The position numbers and the translations under genes were made by a program. Below the pieces are notes generated by a model, which made no database searches, was not told the DNA's origin, and was given only the letters and a program-made list of their open reading frames with translations. Below are positions 8,302 to 16,401 of a DNA stretch of 34,448 nt, piece after piece (positions within the stretch are counted from its first letter, which is position 1; every line of letters begins with the position of its first letter). The stretch covers positions 1-34,448 of the forward strand of contig CABQJK010000020.1 of the NCBI GenBank assembly GCA_902464495.1. The letters run 5' to 3'. The DNA comes from an uncultured Collinsella sp. (GTDB taxonomy: Bacteria; Actinomycetota; Coriobacteriia; Coriobacteriales; Coriobacteriaceae).

Positions 8302-8349
8302 TAGAATCAAAACCGTGTCTTGGTGCCGCCCGCGCGGCGCCAATCTTTT
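8302..8349 (+). terminator. Terminator-like hairpin in acpP leader, with -10-like box upstream
   Basis: TTGGTGCCGC (8320-8329) pairs with GCGGCGCCAA (8334-8343) over ten positions with one T-G, followed by TCTTTT. A -10-like TAGAAT lies at 8302-8307, so a transcript initiated there would run through the hairpin before acpP (8379). It is either the plsX terminator or an acpP attenuator; the sequence cannot separate these. Confidence 0.6.
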
Positions 8350-8378
8350 GGTATTCATGCACTATGAGAGGAAGCGCT

Positions 8379-8621
8379 ATGGACCGCTCCGAAATCTTCG
8401 ACAAGATCGCCGAGGTCGCTGCTGACGTTCTGGGCGTCGATGTTGCCGAAATTAGCGATGAGACCACGTTTGACGATCTCGATGCCAATTCGCTCGAGCG
8501 CCTGCAGCTGGTTACGGCTATCGAGGACGAGTTCAACCTCGAGATCGATGACGAGACCCTGCTCTCGCTCAACTCTGTCGCCGACGCTGTCGACGCGATT
8601 GAAAACGCCAGGGAGGCTTAG
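8379..8621 (+). CDS. acpP: Acyl carrier protein
   Basis: An 80-residue acidic helical protein of typical ACP length, beginning MDRSEIFDKIAEVAADVLGV and containing ISDETTFDDLDANSLERLQL. Ser38 is the expected 4'-phosphopantetheine attachment site. The usual DSL motif reads NSL here, which changes the conserved Asp just before the serine. ACP carries growing acyl chains in fatty-acid synthesis; upstream coaD (CoA supplies the prosthetic group) and plsX (uses acyl-ACP) fit. GAGAGGAAG precedes the ATG. An ACP for a different pathway is possible, but the position plsX-acpP-rnc points to the housekeeping role. Confidence 0.9.
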   Translation: MDRSEIFDKIAEVAADVLGVDVAEISDETTFDDLDANSLERLQLVTAIEDEFNLEIDDETLLSLNSVADAVDAIENAREA

Positions 8622-8624
8622 GTC

Positions 8625-9350
8625 TTGGCTTTATCCGAACGACTTACGCGCGCACAGGAGATTCTGGGCCACGAGTTCAATGACAAGGTGCTGCTGCGCG
8701 CGGCGCTCACGCATCCCTCGGCCGTCGAGGGCCAGCCGGTCTCTGCCAGCTATGAGCGCCTTGAGTTTTTGGGCGATTCCATTTTGGGCGCCGTCGTCGC
8801 CCGTTCACTCTTTGAGTCCTATCCCGAGTTTGACGAGGGCAAGCTCACGCGCCTGAAGGTGTCCCTTGTCTCGGGCGCCACGCTGTCCGAGGTGTCGCAT
8901 GAGCTGGGCATCGACGACATCATTATCTTTGGTGCCTCCGAGACCGGTACCGGTGCGCGCGGCCTGCACTCGGCGCTCGAGAACGTATACGAGTCGCTCG
9001 TGGGTGCGCTGTACCTGGATGCCGGTTGGGATGTTGCGGCGGACTTTATCCATCGTACGCTCAAGCCACATTTGGCTTCCGAGCGTGCCGAGCACCCCGC
9101 GAACCCCAAATCGTTCTTGCAGGAGTGCGTGCAGGCGGACGGCCACGAGCCTCCCGCGTATAAGCTGGTCGGCTCCGAGGGCCCCGCGCATGCGCCCACC
9201 TTTACCGCTGTGGTGCTCATCGACGGTATTCGCCAGGGCCGCGGCACCGGTTCCTCCAAGAAGGAGGCCGAGGGAGCCGCTGCGCTCGAGGCGCTCGACC
9301 GCATGGGTTACACCACTAACGGCGTGATTCTCAACAAGAAGCCTGTTTAA
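8625..9350 (+). CDS. rnc: Ribonuclease III
   Basis: 241 residues with both RNase III domains. The catalytic signature ERLEFLGDSILG is at 44-55, and the second acidic cluster is in ENVYESLVGALYLDAG. A C-terminal double-stranded RNA-binding domain runs from about residue 162 (PKSFLQECVQ) to 235 (GTGSSKKEAEGAAALEAL). The enzyme cuts double-stranded RNA in rRNA and mRNA maturation. The start is TTG at 8625, four bases after the acpP stop, supported by GGGAGG at 8611-8616. The acpP-rnc-smc order is the Firmicutes arrangement. No fpg/mutM gene lies between rnc and smc as in many Actinobacteria. Confidence 0.96.
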   Translation: MALSERLTRAQEILGHEFNDKVLLRAALTHPSAVEGQPVSASYERLEFLGDSILGAVVARSLFESYPEFDEGKLTRLKVSLVSGATLSEVSHELGIDDIIIFGASETGTGARGLHSALENVYESLVGALYLDAGWDVAADFIHRTLKPHLASERAEHPANPKSFLQECVQADGHEPPAYKLVGSEGPAHAPTFTAVVLIDGIRQGRGTGSSKKEAEGAAALEALDRMGYTTNGVILNKKPV

Positions 9351-9360
9351 GCGAGGAACC

Positions 9361-12300
9361 GTGTATCTCAAGTCCCTCACGCTCAAAGGGTTCAAGTCGT
9401 TTGCCGACCGCGCCCATATGACGTTTGAGCCGGGCCTAACCGTCATCGTCGGTCCCAACGGCTCGGGAAAATCGAACATCTCTGACTCGATTCTGTGGGT
9501 CCTGGGCGAGCAGAGCGCCAAGCAGCTGCGCGGCCAGGCCATGGAGGACGTCATCTTCTCGGGCTCGTCGGCGCGCAAGCCGGTGGGTGTGGCCGAGGTC
9601 ACGCTGGTGCTCGATAATTCGGACCATATGCTGCCTGTCGACTTTGACGAGGTGGCTATCACTCGCCGCATGTATCGCTCGGGCGAAAGCGAGTACCTCA
9701 TCAACTCGAGCCCGTGCCGCCTGATGGACATCCAGGACATCCTGCACGATTCGGGACTGGGCAAGGATACGCATTCCATCATCAGCCAGGGCAAGCTCGA
9801 TGCCATTTTGCAGAGCCGCCCCGAGGAGCGCCGTGCCCTCATTGAGGAGGCCGCCGGCATCTCCAAGCACAAGCGTCGTAAGGAACGTGCGCTCAAAAAG
9901 ATTAAATCGATGGACGAGCACCTAACCCGTGCCCGCGATATCAACAAGGAAATCGCCCGTCAGTTGCGACCGCTGGAGCGTCAGGTCGATCGCGCGCGCA
10001 AGTACAAAGAGCTGTCCTCGCGCGCGAACGAGCTTACGCAGATGCTGGCCGTCGACGAGCTGCGTTCGCTGCAGTCGCAGTGGAACGACTTGGAGAGCCG
10101 CTCCAAGGAGGGTGCTGCCGAGCTTGAGCTTGCGCAGTACCGCTTGGGCGAAAAGGAACGCGAGCTCGAGAAGCTCCAGGTCATGCTCGAGGAAAAGGGC
10201 CTGTTTGTGGGCGATCTGGGCGAGCAGCGCCGCCATATGCAAGACGTGGTCGGTCGCATTAACTCCGATATGCGCCTGCTCGAGGAAAAGGGCCACAATA
10301 TGGTGTCGCGCCTGTCCGACATGCGCGGCCAGATCTCGAGCTCCGAGCATCAGCGTCGTCGCGTTGTCGAGGAGCTCGAGGATGCACGTGCGCAGCGCGA
10401 GGAAGTGACCGGCGCGCACATGCAGGCCCAGGAGGACGTTGACGCCGCTGGTCCTGCCGCCGCTCAGCTCCACGAGCGGCGCGTGGCGCTCGACAATCAG
10501 ATTTCGCAGCTTACGCGTGAGCAACGCGATGTGCAGCGTGCGGCCGATAACGCGGCGCTCGAACTCGCCAAGGTGAAGGACTCGCTGAGTAACGCCGAGG
10601 TCGAGGACAACATGTACGCCTCGCGCCTGGAGCAGATCGATGAACAGCTCGAGGAGGTCACGGCCTCGCTCGAGAGCCGTCGCGACCGTGCTGAGGAGCT
10701 TGAGGGTGCTCTTGAGGAAGCGCGCCATGCTCAGGTCGATGCGCGCGAGGCCACCGAGACGGCACGCGCTGCCCTCAAGGACCTGCGTAATCGCGAGAGC
10801 GAAGCGCGCAACAAGCTGTCCGAGGTTCGCTCGGAGCTTGCCAGCCAAAAGAAGCTCGATGCCCGCATGGCAGACAGCTCGCCGCTGGTGAGCCGTCTGG
10901 TGGGCGCGCTGGGCGACGATGTTTCGGGCCGTCTGGGTGACGTGCTCGAGGCTCCTCGTGAGCTCGAGGGCCTGGTCGAGCAGCTGCTTGCCGGCGATAT
11001 CGATGCGCTGCTGTTCGACGATGCGTCCGCGCTTGAGCGTGCCGGTCGTGCCGCTCTGGACCAGAAGAAGGCCTCGGGCGAGGCGCTGCTGGTCGCGCGC
11101 GGTGTGAGCGCCTCTGCTGCCGCTAAGGGCGCTGCCGGTTCCCGCCTGGTCGATCGCCTGTCCGTACGCGCCGGCTATGGCCCGGTTGTCGAGGCGCTGC
11201 TCGGCGGCTATTACGTTGTCGACGACTTGGCGGCTGCGCTGGCCGCGCCTGTCGTTGACGGCGTGACTTACGTGACCCCCGATGGCGCCCGCGTCGCCTG
11301 CGGCGGCCTGGTGCGTGTGGGGCTCGACGCCGGAGAGGCTTCGGGTGCTTTGGAGCGCAAGCGTCGCATCCGTGAGCTCGAGGGCCTGGAACCCGATCTG
11401 GCTGCTGTGTTTGAGCATGTGTCGGATCAGGTCGTCGAGGCCAATGCGGCCGTCGAAGAGGCGCGTGCCGCTGAGGGCGATGCCGCCGGCGAGATCGCCC
11501 GTCTTGAGGGCGAGCGCCGCTCGCTGCTCTCCGAGATTGGCCGCCTGGAGCAAAGCGCCAACAACGCCGAGGTCGAGCGCGTGCGCATCTCCAAGCGCCG
11601 CGAGCAGGCCGCCGAGGCCGTTCGCGCTGCGCGCCCGCGCGTGGACGAGCTCACCCGCTCGCGTGACGAGGCCCGAGCGCAGGCAAGCGATCTTGGCCTT
11701 CAGATTGCCGAAGCCAACGACGAACTCGACCGCGTTCGCCGTGACGATTCCGAGGCCGCCGGCAAGCTCGCCGATGCCAAGGTCCGCCTGGCCCAGACGA
11801 GCGAGCGCCTTCGTTCTCTGAAGGGCCGCGTGCCCGATCTGGAGCATCGCCTGGAGGGCATCGACCGCCGTATCCGCGGAACACGCCAGGCCTCGCGCTC
11901 ACTCGAGCTGCTGCGCCTGCGCGTCGATCCCATGCACGAGCGCTATTCGGCCCTGCTGGAGCGCGCGTCGGATTGGGCAGCGCGTCTGCGTGACCAGGCC
12001 TCTCTGGAGGAGGCGGACTCCGCTTCGCTCAAGAAGACCATCGAGGATGCCAAGGCAGAGGTTGCCCGCGCTAAGGAGAAGGTCGATACCGCCACCGCCA
12101 CGCAAAACGAGTTTAAGGTCGCGCGTGGCAAGCTCGAGGTGCAGGTAGAGGCCGCCATTAAGGCCATTACCGCCGATGGCAACACGGTACTCGAGGAAGC
12201 GCTTATGCTTCCTGCGCCCACGGACCGCGATGCCGCCGAGCGCGAGCTCAACCAGCTTGTGCGCCAGATCAACAACCTTGGTCCCGTGAACCAAGTTGCC

Positions 12301-12897
12301 ATGGAGGAGTACGAGCAGCTCAAGCGCCGCGCTGACTACATCGAGGAGCAGCTGGCCGATCTGGAGAGCGCGCGTAAGGCGCTCACCAAGATCACGGTGG
12401 CTATTGATCGCAAGATGCGCAAGGCGTTCCTTGTGACGTTTGAGAAGGTCGACGCGAACTTCCGCGAGATCTTCGCTATGCTGTTCCCGGGTGGCCAGGC
12501 TCATCTGGAGATGACCGATCCCGAGCATCCGGCCGAGACGGGTATCGAGGTCGTGGCGCAGCCGCGCGGCAAGCGCATCACCAAGATGATGCTCATGTCG
12601 GGTGGCGAGAAGAGCCTGACGGCGCTCGCCCTGCTCTTTGCCGTGTATCGCACGCGCACGGTGCCGTTCTATGTGCTGGACGAGGTCGAGGCGGCGCTCG
12701 ATGACGCTAACCTGTCCAAGCTCATCGGTGCGCTCGACGTGTTGCGTTCCGATACGCAGCTCTTGGTTATCTCGCATCAGCGCCGTACTATGGAGGACGC
12801 TGACGTTCTCTACGGCGTCTCGATGCAAGCCGACGGCGTCAGTCGCGTCGTCTCGCAAAAACTCGATCGCGAAACCGGAAAGGTCGTGAATGCATAA
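9361..12897 (+). CDS. smc: Chromosome partition protein SMC
   Basis: 1178 residues with full SMC layout: N-terminal ATPase half with Walker A GPNGSGKSN at 31-39, a long coiled coil (about 165-500), a hinge (about 505-665), a second coiled coil (about 670-1010), and the C-terminal half with the ABC signature MSGGEKS starting at 1079 and Walker B VLDEVEAALDD starting near 1105. SMC dimers with ScpA/ScpB load near the origin and extrude DNA loops for chromosome organisation. The start is GTG, 10 bases after rnc, with GAGGAA upstream. The hinge is Ala/Leu/Gly-rich and weakly conserved to my eye. The stop overlaps the ftsY start by one base (TAATG). Confidence 0.97.
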   Translation: MYLKSLTLKGFKSFADRAHMTFEPGLTVIVGPNGSGKSNISDSILWVLGEQSAKQLRGQAMEDVIFSGSSARKPVGVAEVTLVLDNSDHMLPVDFDEVAITRRMYRSGESEYLINSSPCRLMDIQDILHDSGLGKDTHSIISQGKLDAILQSRPEERRALIEEAAGISKHKRRKERALKKIKSMDEHLTRARDINKEIARQLRPLERQVDRARKYKELSSRANELTQMLAVDELRSLQSQWNDLESRSKEGAAELELAQYRLGEKERELEKLQVMLEEKGLFVGDLGEQRRHMQDVVGRINSDMRLLEEKGHNMVSRLSDMRGQISSSEHQRRRVVEELEDARAQREEVTGAHMQAQEDVDAAGPAAAQLHERRVALDNQISQLTREQRDVQRAADNAALELAKVKDSLSNAEVEDNMYASRLEQIDEQLEEVTASLESRRDRAEELEGALEEARHAQVDAREATETARAALKDLRNRESEARNKLSEVRSELASQKKLDARMADSSPLVSRLVGALGDDVSGRLGDVLEAPRELEGLVEQLLAGDIDALLFDDASALERAGRAALDQKKASGEALLVARGVSASAAAKGAAGSRLVDRLSVRAGYGPVVEALLGGYYVVDDLAAALAAPVVDGVTYVTPDGARVACGGLVRVGLDAGEASGALERKRRIRELEGLEPDLAAVFEHVSDQVVEANAAVEEARAAEGDAAGEIARLEGERRSLLSEIGRLEQSANNAEVERVRISKRREQAAEAVRAARPRVDELTRSRDEARAQASDLGLQIAEANDELDRVRRDDSEAAGKLADAKVRLAQTSERLRSLKGRVPDLEHRLEGIDRRIRGTRQASRSLELLRLRVDPMHERYSALLERASDWAARLRDQASLEEADSASLKKTIEDAKAEVARAKEKVDTATATQNEFKVARGKLEVQVEAAIKAITADGNTVLEEALMLPAPTDRDAAERELNQLVRQINNLGPVNQVAMEEYEQLKRRADYIEEQLADLESARKALTKITVAIDRKMRKAFLVTFEKVDANFREIFAMLFPGGQAHLEMTDPEHPAETGIEVVAQPRGKRITKMMLMSGGEKSLTALALLFAVYRTRTVPFYVLDEVEAALDDANLSKLIGALDVLRSDTQLLVISHQRRTMEDADVLYGVSMQADGVSRVVSQKLDRETGKVVNA

Positions 12898-13814
12898 TGG
12901 GATTCTTCGATGCTCTCTCGCGCGGACTTGAGCGCAGCCGCGAGGCCCTCAACGAGGTCTTCTACTTTGGCGGCGAGGTCGACGAGGACTTTTGGGAGGA
13001 CCTTGAGGACACCCTCGTTATGGGTGACATGGGTGCCGAGGTCGCCATTCAGGTCTCCGATGACCTGCGCGATGCTGCTGCCAAGAAGAACCTTAAGACC
13101 GCCCCGCAGCTTCGCCGCGCTCTGGCCGAGCAGCTCGAGGGCCATTTTGTGCCTGTTGAGCGCGATCCGTTTTCCGATACGCCGAGCTGCGTGCTGTTTG
13201 TCGGCATCAACGGCGCCGGCAAGACCACCACGGTCGGCAAGATTGCGAGCGCCATGGCCGCCCGCGGCAAGAACGTGGTGATCGGTTCGGCCGACACCTT
13301 CCGCGCCGCCGCCATCGAGCAGCTCGATGTGTGGGGCCAGCGTGCCGGCGTACCGGTTATTAAGCGTGACCGCGGCTCCGATCCGGCGAGCGTGTGCTAT
13401 GACGTGCTCGACGAGGCCGACAGGCGCGGCAGCGACCTGGTGCTCATCGATACCGCCGGCCGTCTGCACACAAGCCCCGAGCTCATGCGCGAGCTTGCCA
13501 AAGTGGTCAACGTGACGCGTAAGCGCGCCGCCAATATGGCCGCCGGCCCCATGCCTGTCTCGGTCGTCCTCGTAATCGATGCCGCGACGGGCCAAAACGG
13601 TCTGAACCAGGCGCTCGAGTTTAACGAGGCGCTGGGTCTGGACGGTATTATCATGACAAAGCTCGACGGCACGGCTAAGGGCGGCATCGCCATGGCCGTG
13701 GCCGAAAAACTCAAGCTCCCGATCCTGCGCATTGGCGTGGGCGAGCAGGTCGATGACCTGCAGGAGTTCAATGCCAAAGATTTCTGCCGCGCCCTGGTGG
13801 GCGAGTCCAATTAA
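12897..13814 (+). CDS. ftsY: Signal recognition particle receptor FtsY
   Basis: 305 residues comprising essentially the N and G domains, with only a very short acidic region before them, so membrane targeting is probably through the N-terminal helix. The G domain shows GINGAGKT at 103-110, DTFRAAAIEQL, DTAGRLHTSPELM and TKLDGTAKGG. FtsY is the SRP receptor GTPase that brings ribosome-nascent-chain complexes to the Sec translocon. It is translationally coupled to smc through a one-base overlap and lies 10 bases before ffh, placing both SRP GTPases in one transcript. The ylxM gene commonly found between them in Firmicutes is absent. Confidence 0.96.
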   Translation: MGFFDALSRGLERSREALNEVFYFGGEVDEDFWEDLEDTLVMGDMGAEVAIQVSDDLRDAAAKKNLKTAPQLRRALAEQLEGHFVPVERDPFSDTPSCVLFVGINGAGKTTTVGKIASAMAARGKNVVIGSADTFRAAAIEQLDVWGQRAGVPVIKRDRGSDPASVCYDVLDEADRRGSDLVLIDTAGRLHTSPELMRELAKVVNVTRKRAANMAAGPMPVSVVLVIDAATGQNGLNQALEFNEALGLDGIIMTKLDGTAKGGIAMAVAEKLKLPILRIGVGEQVDDLQEFNAKDFCRALVGESN

Positions 13815-13824
13815 GGAGTAACCA

Positions 13825-15300
13825 GTGTTTGATTCTCTGAGCGATCGCCTCAACGACACATTTGACCGCCTGCGCGGCAAGGGTAAGCTGACCGAGGCCG
13901 ATATCACCTCGGCCATGCGCGACATTCGCATGGCGCTGCTCGAGGCCGACGTTAACTTTAAGGTCGTTAAGGAGTTCGTTGCTAAGACCAAGGAGCGCTG
14001 CATGACCGCCGAGGTCATGGAGTCGCTGTCGCCGGCGCAAAACGTCGTCAAGATTGTGCTCGACGAGCTCACCGAGATGCTCGGCTCCACCGAGAGCAAG
14101 CTCGTTTTTAGTAACCGCATTCCTAATGTCATCATGCTCGTGGGCCTGCAGGGCTCCGGTAAGACCACGGCTGCCGTAAAGCTTGCCTACCTGCTCAAGA
14201 AGCAGGGCCGCTCGCCGCTGCTCGCCGCGTGCGACGTCTACCGTCCCGCTGCTGCCGATCAGCTTGCCACGCTCGGTGGCGAGATCGGCGTGCCGGTCTT
14301 CCGCGGCGACGGTGCGCACCCGGTCGACATCGCCAAGGGCGCCATCCAGGAGGCCGTCGACCACCTTCGTGACGTGGTGATCGTCGATACCGCCGGTCGT
14401 CTTCAGATCGACGAGCAGATGATGCAGGAGGCCGTCGACATCAAGAAGGCCGTCAAGCCCGACCAGGTGCTGATGGTCGTCGACGCCATGACCGGCCAGG
14501 ATATCGTCAACGTGGTCTCGACGTTTGCCGAGCGCACCGACTTTGATGGTGTGATTATCTCCAAGCTCGACGGTGACGCCCGTGGCGGTGGCGCGCTTTC
14601 GGTGCGTCAGGTGACCGGCAAGCCCATCAAGTTTGTGAGCATGGGCGAGAAACCCGATTCGCTTGAGCCGTTCTATCCCGATCGCATGGCCAAGCGAATC
14701 TTGGGCATGGGCGACGTTGTCGGCATCATCGAGAAGGCCCAGGAGGCCGCCGATGCCGAACAGCTCGAGGCTGCCGAGCGCATGCTGCGCGAGGGCTTTA
14801 CCATGAATGACATGCTCGACCAGATGAAAGCCGTCAAAAAGATGGGCGGCATGAAGGGTATCCTGGGCATGCTCCCCGGTGGCCAGCGCGCGCTCAACCA
14901 GATGGGCGGTAACCTGGACGAGGGCATCTTCGACAAGAACGAGGCCATCATCATGTCGATGACCAAGGAGGAGCGTCTGCGTCCCTCCATCATCAACGGC
15001 CAGCGTCGCGCGCGTATCGCCAAGGGCGCCGGTGTGACCCCCACCGAGGTCAATAGCCTTATGAAGCAGTGGGGCGAGATGAACAAGATGATGGGCCGCA
15101 TGCGCACGATGGCCAATCAGGCACAGGCCGGCGGCAAGAAGGGCAAAAAGGGCAAGAAGGGCAAGAAGATGCGCATGCCCAATATCCCTGGGCTGGACGC
15201 TATGGGTCTGGGCGGCATGGGCGGCCTGGGTACGGGCGGTCCCAAGTCCGATATGGAGCTGCTGCGCCAGATGGAAGCGCAGATGCGCAATAAGAAATAG
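13825..15300 (+). CDS. ffh: Signal recognition particle protein Ffh
   Basis: 491 residues with the N domain (1-90), the G domain with GLQGSGKT at 107-114, DVYRPAAADQL, DTAGRLQIDEQMM and SKLDGDARGGGAL, and a Met-rich M domain (about 325-435; MKAVKKMGGMKGILGMLPG) that binds SRP RNA and signal peptides. The C-terminal tail is unusual: a GKKGKKGKKGKK run near 437-448, then a Met/Gly-rich segment. Similar basic low-complexity tails occur in some actinobacterial Ffh proteins and may add RNA contacts (inference). The start is GTG with AAGGAG upstream. No SRP RNA gene was found in the window. Confidence 0.96.
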   Translation: MFDSLSDRLNDTFDRLRGKGKLTEADITSAMRDIRMALLEADVNFKVVKEFVAKTKERCMTAEVMESLSPAQNVVKIVLDELTEMLGSTESKLVFSNRIPNVIMLVGLQGSGKTTAAVKLAYLLKKQGRSPLLAACDVYRPAAADQLATLGGEIGVPVFRGDGAHPVDIAKGAIQEAVDHLRDVVIVDTAGRLQIDEQMMQEAVDIKKAVKPDQVLMVVDAMTGQDIVNVVSTFAERTDFDGVIISKLDGDARGGGALSVRQVTGKPIKFVSMGEKPDSLEPFYPDRMAKRILGMGDVVGIIEKAQEAADAEQLEAAERMLREGFTMNDMLDQMKAVKKMGGMKGILGMLPGGQRALNQMGGNLDEGIFDKNEAIIMSMTKEERLRPSIINGQRRARIAKGAGVTPTEVNSLMKQWGEMNKMMGRMRTMANQAQAGGKKGKKGKKGKKMRMPNIPGLDAMGLGGMGGLGTGGPKSDMELLRQMEAQMRNKK

Positions 15301-15325
15301 GGCTGTAATTCCAGCTTGATATGGC

Positions 15326-15360
15326 AAAGGCCACTCGGAAGTTACCGGGTGGCCTTTGTT
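15326..15360. terminator. Bidirectional terminator between ffh and the DUF134-NifX gene
   Basis: AAAGGCCACTCGG (15326-15338) pairs with CCGGGTGGCCTTT (15345-15357) over 13 positions with one T-G, with a six-base loop. The flanking A and T runs allow it to stop both the ffh transcript and the convergent minus-strand gene. Confidence 0.85.
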
Positions 15361-15420
15361 GTTGGCTTTGATAGTTGGGCTGCGTTCAGCGTCGCGCCCC
15401 GAGCTCGCGGTGCCGTGCCG

Positions 15421-16185
15421 TTAGTGGCAGCCGCAGCCCTCGTGGCCCTCGGGCTCGTGATGGCCGTGGCAGCTGCAGGACTCGCCATGTTCGTGGGCGT
15501 GGTCGTGGTCATGGCCGTGGCAGCTGCACGTGGCCTCGCCGTTCTGTGCGAGCGTTCCGGCGATAAGGGCCTCGACACAAGCGTCGCAGCTGCCCTGAGC
15601 TCCTGCGTACACCGTGATGCCGGCTTGGGCAAGCGCGTTGATAGCGCCACCGCCGATGCCGCCGCAGATGAGCGTGTCCACGCCACCGTTGTCGAGCAGG
15701 CCCGCAAGGGCACCGTGGCCGGTGCCGTCGGTGCCCACGACCTGCTCGTTGAGTACCTTGCCATCCTGAATGTCGTAGATCTTGAACTGCTCGCTGTGGC
15801 CAAAGTGCATAAAGATGTTGCCGTTGTCGTACGTGGTTGCCACCCTCATGGTGTCGATCTCCTTTGCTGGCCATACGGCCGTTGCCGTGGTAATGGGGGA
15901 GTACGCGATATTGCCGCCTTCGATGACGATTGCCCGTCCATTGACCAACGCGTTTGCCACCTTGCGATGCGCTCGGCTGCAAATAGCCGCCACCGTGGCG
16001 CGCGCGATGCCCATCTGCTGTGCGGCTGCCTCTTGGTTAAGGCCTTCCAGGTCGCACAGGCGCAGTACTTCGAGCTCATCGACCGTCATCTCGATGGCGT
16101 CTCCGCTGGCAAGGCCGTCGGGGGTAAAGCCGCGATATTCGGGGATGATCCCAACACGGCGTAATTTTTCGCGTCTTCCTGCCAT
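15421..16185 (-). CDS. DUF134-NifX (dinitrogenase cofactor-domain) fusion with His/Cys-rich tail
   Basis: 254 residues in three parts. Residues 1-105 match DUF134: RREKLRRVGIIPEYRGF, then a sigma-70-region-4-like helix-turn-helix (LTVDEL-type segment, LRLCDLEGLNQEAAAQQMGIARATV). Residues 113-215 match the NifX/NifB-C (Fe-Mo-cofactor-binding-like) domain: MRVATTYDNGNIFMHFGHSEQF, DGKV, GGIGGGAINAL, GSCDACVEAL. Residues 219-254 are a tail with 6 Cys and 11 His in CSCHGH-type repeats, a likely metal-binding segment. ATG 16185 has GGAGAG upstream; the longer frame has no such site. No nitrogenase genes are present, so a metal-responsive DNA-binding protein is the inference. DUF134-NifX proteins are known from anaerobes; the extended tail is the odd part. 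Confidence 0.85.
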   Translation of the reverse strand: MAGRREKLRRVGIIPEYRGFTPDGLASGDAIEMTVDELEVLRLCDLEGLNQEAAAQQMGIARATVAAICSRAHRKVANALVNGRAIVIEGGNIAYSPITTATAVWPAKEIDTMRVATTYDNGNIFMHFGHSEQFKIYDIQDGKVLNEQVVGTDGTGHGALAGLLDNGGVDTLICGGIGGGAINALAQAGITVYAGAQGSCDACVEALIAGTLAQNGEATCSCHGHDHDHAHEHGESCSCHGHHEPEGHEGCGCH

Positions 16186-16198
16186 ACTCTCTCCAAAT

Positions 16199-16264
16199 CT
16201 GACATATGTCAGTAATAGGATAGCGTGTATGCGGTTCCGCGCAAGCTTTTTTAGCATATGTCAG
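16199..16264. promoter_or_regulatory. Paired palindromic operator candidates with promoter between
   Basis: A perfect 14-bp palindrome CTGACATATGTCAG (16199-16212) lies 14 bases before the DUF134-NifX start. A second, imperfect copy TTAGCATATGTCAG lies at 16251-16264, with centres 52 bp apart, close to five helical turns. On the minus strand TTGCGC and TATCCT with 16-bp spacing form a weak promoter between them. The arrangement fits autoregulation by the helix-turn-helix protein, possibly with looping; this is inference. Confidence 0.55.
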
Positions 16265-16331
16265 AAATTCAAAGTTGTTACGTCTGCGATTGTGGGGGTG
16301 CTGGCTGCCGTGCATTGCGTGTGCCGACCCA

Positions 16332-16367
16332 AGTGTCCAATCCGACACTGCGCGCCTGGGCTACAAT
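16332..16367 (+). promoter_or_regulatory. thyA promoter region with inverted repeat
   Basis: A -10-like TACAAT is at 16362-16367. Upstream, AGTGTC (16332-16337) and GACACT (16344-16349) form a perfect 6-bp inverted repeat with a 6-bp spacer over the expected -35 region. No good -35 hexamer is visible, so an activator or repressor site is possible. Confidence 0.4.
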
Positions 16368-16401
16368 TAAAATCGCTTATAGGCGACTGACAGGAGGGTC
16401 A

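Noticed and set aside
15316..16164. Plus-strand 282-residue open frame opposite the DUF134-NifX gene
   Set aside because: It is Ala/Val-rich antisense with no family motifs, and begins inside the ffh terminator.
15421..16185. Nitrogenase cofactor biosynthesis locus
   Set aside because: Only the NifX-like domain is present; no nif structural or nifB/E/N genes occur, and DUF134 fusions are widespread in non-fixing anaerobes.
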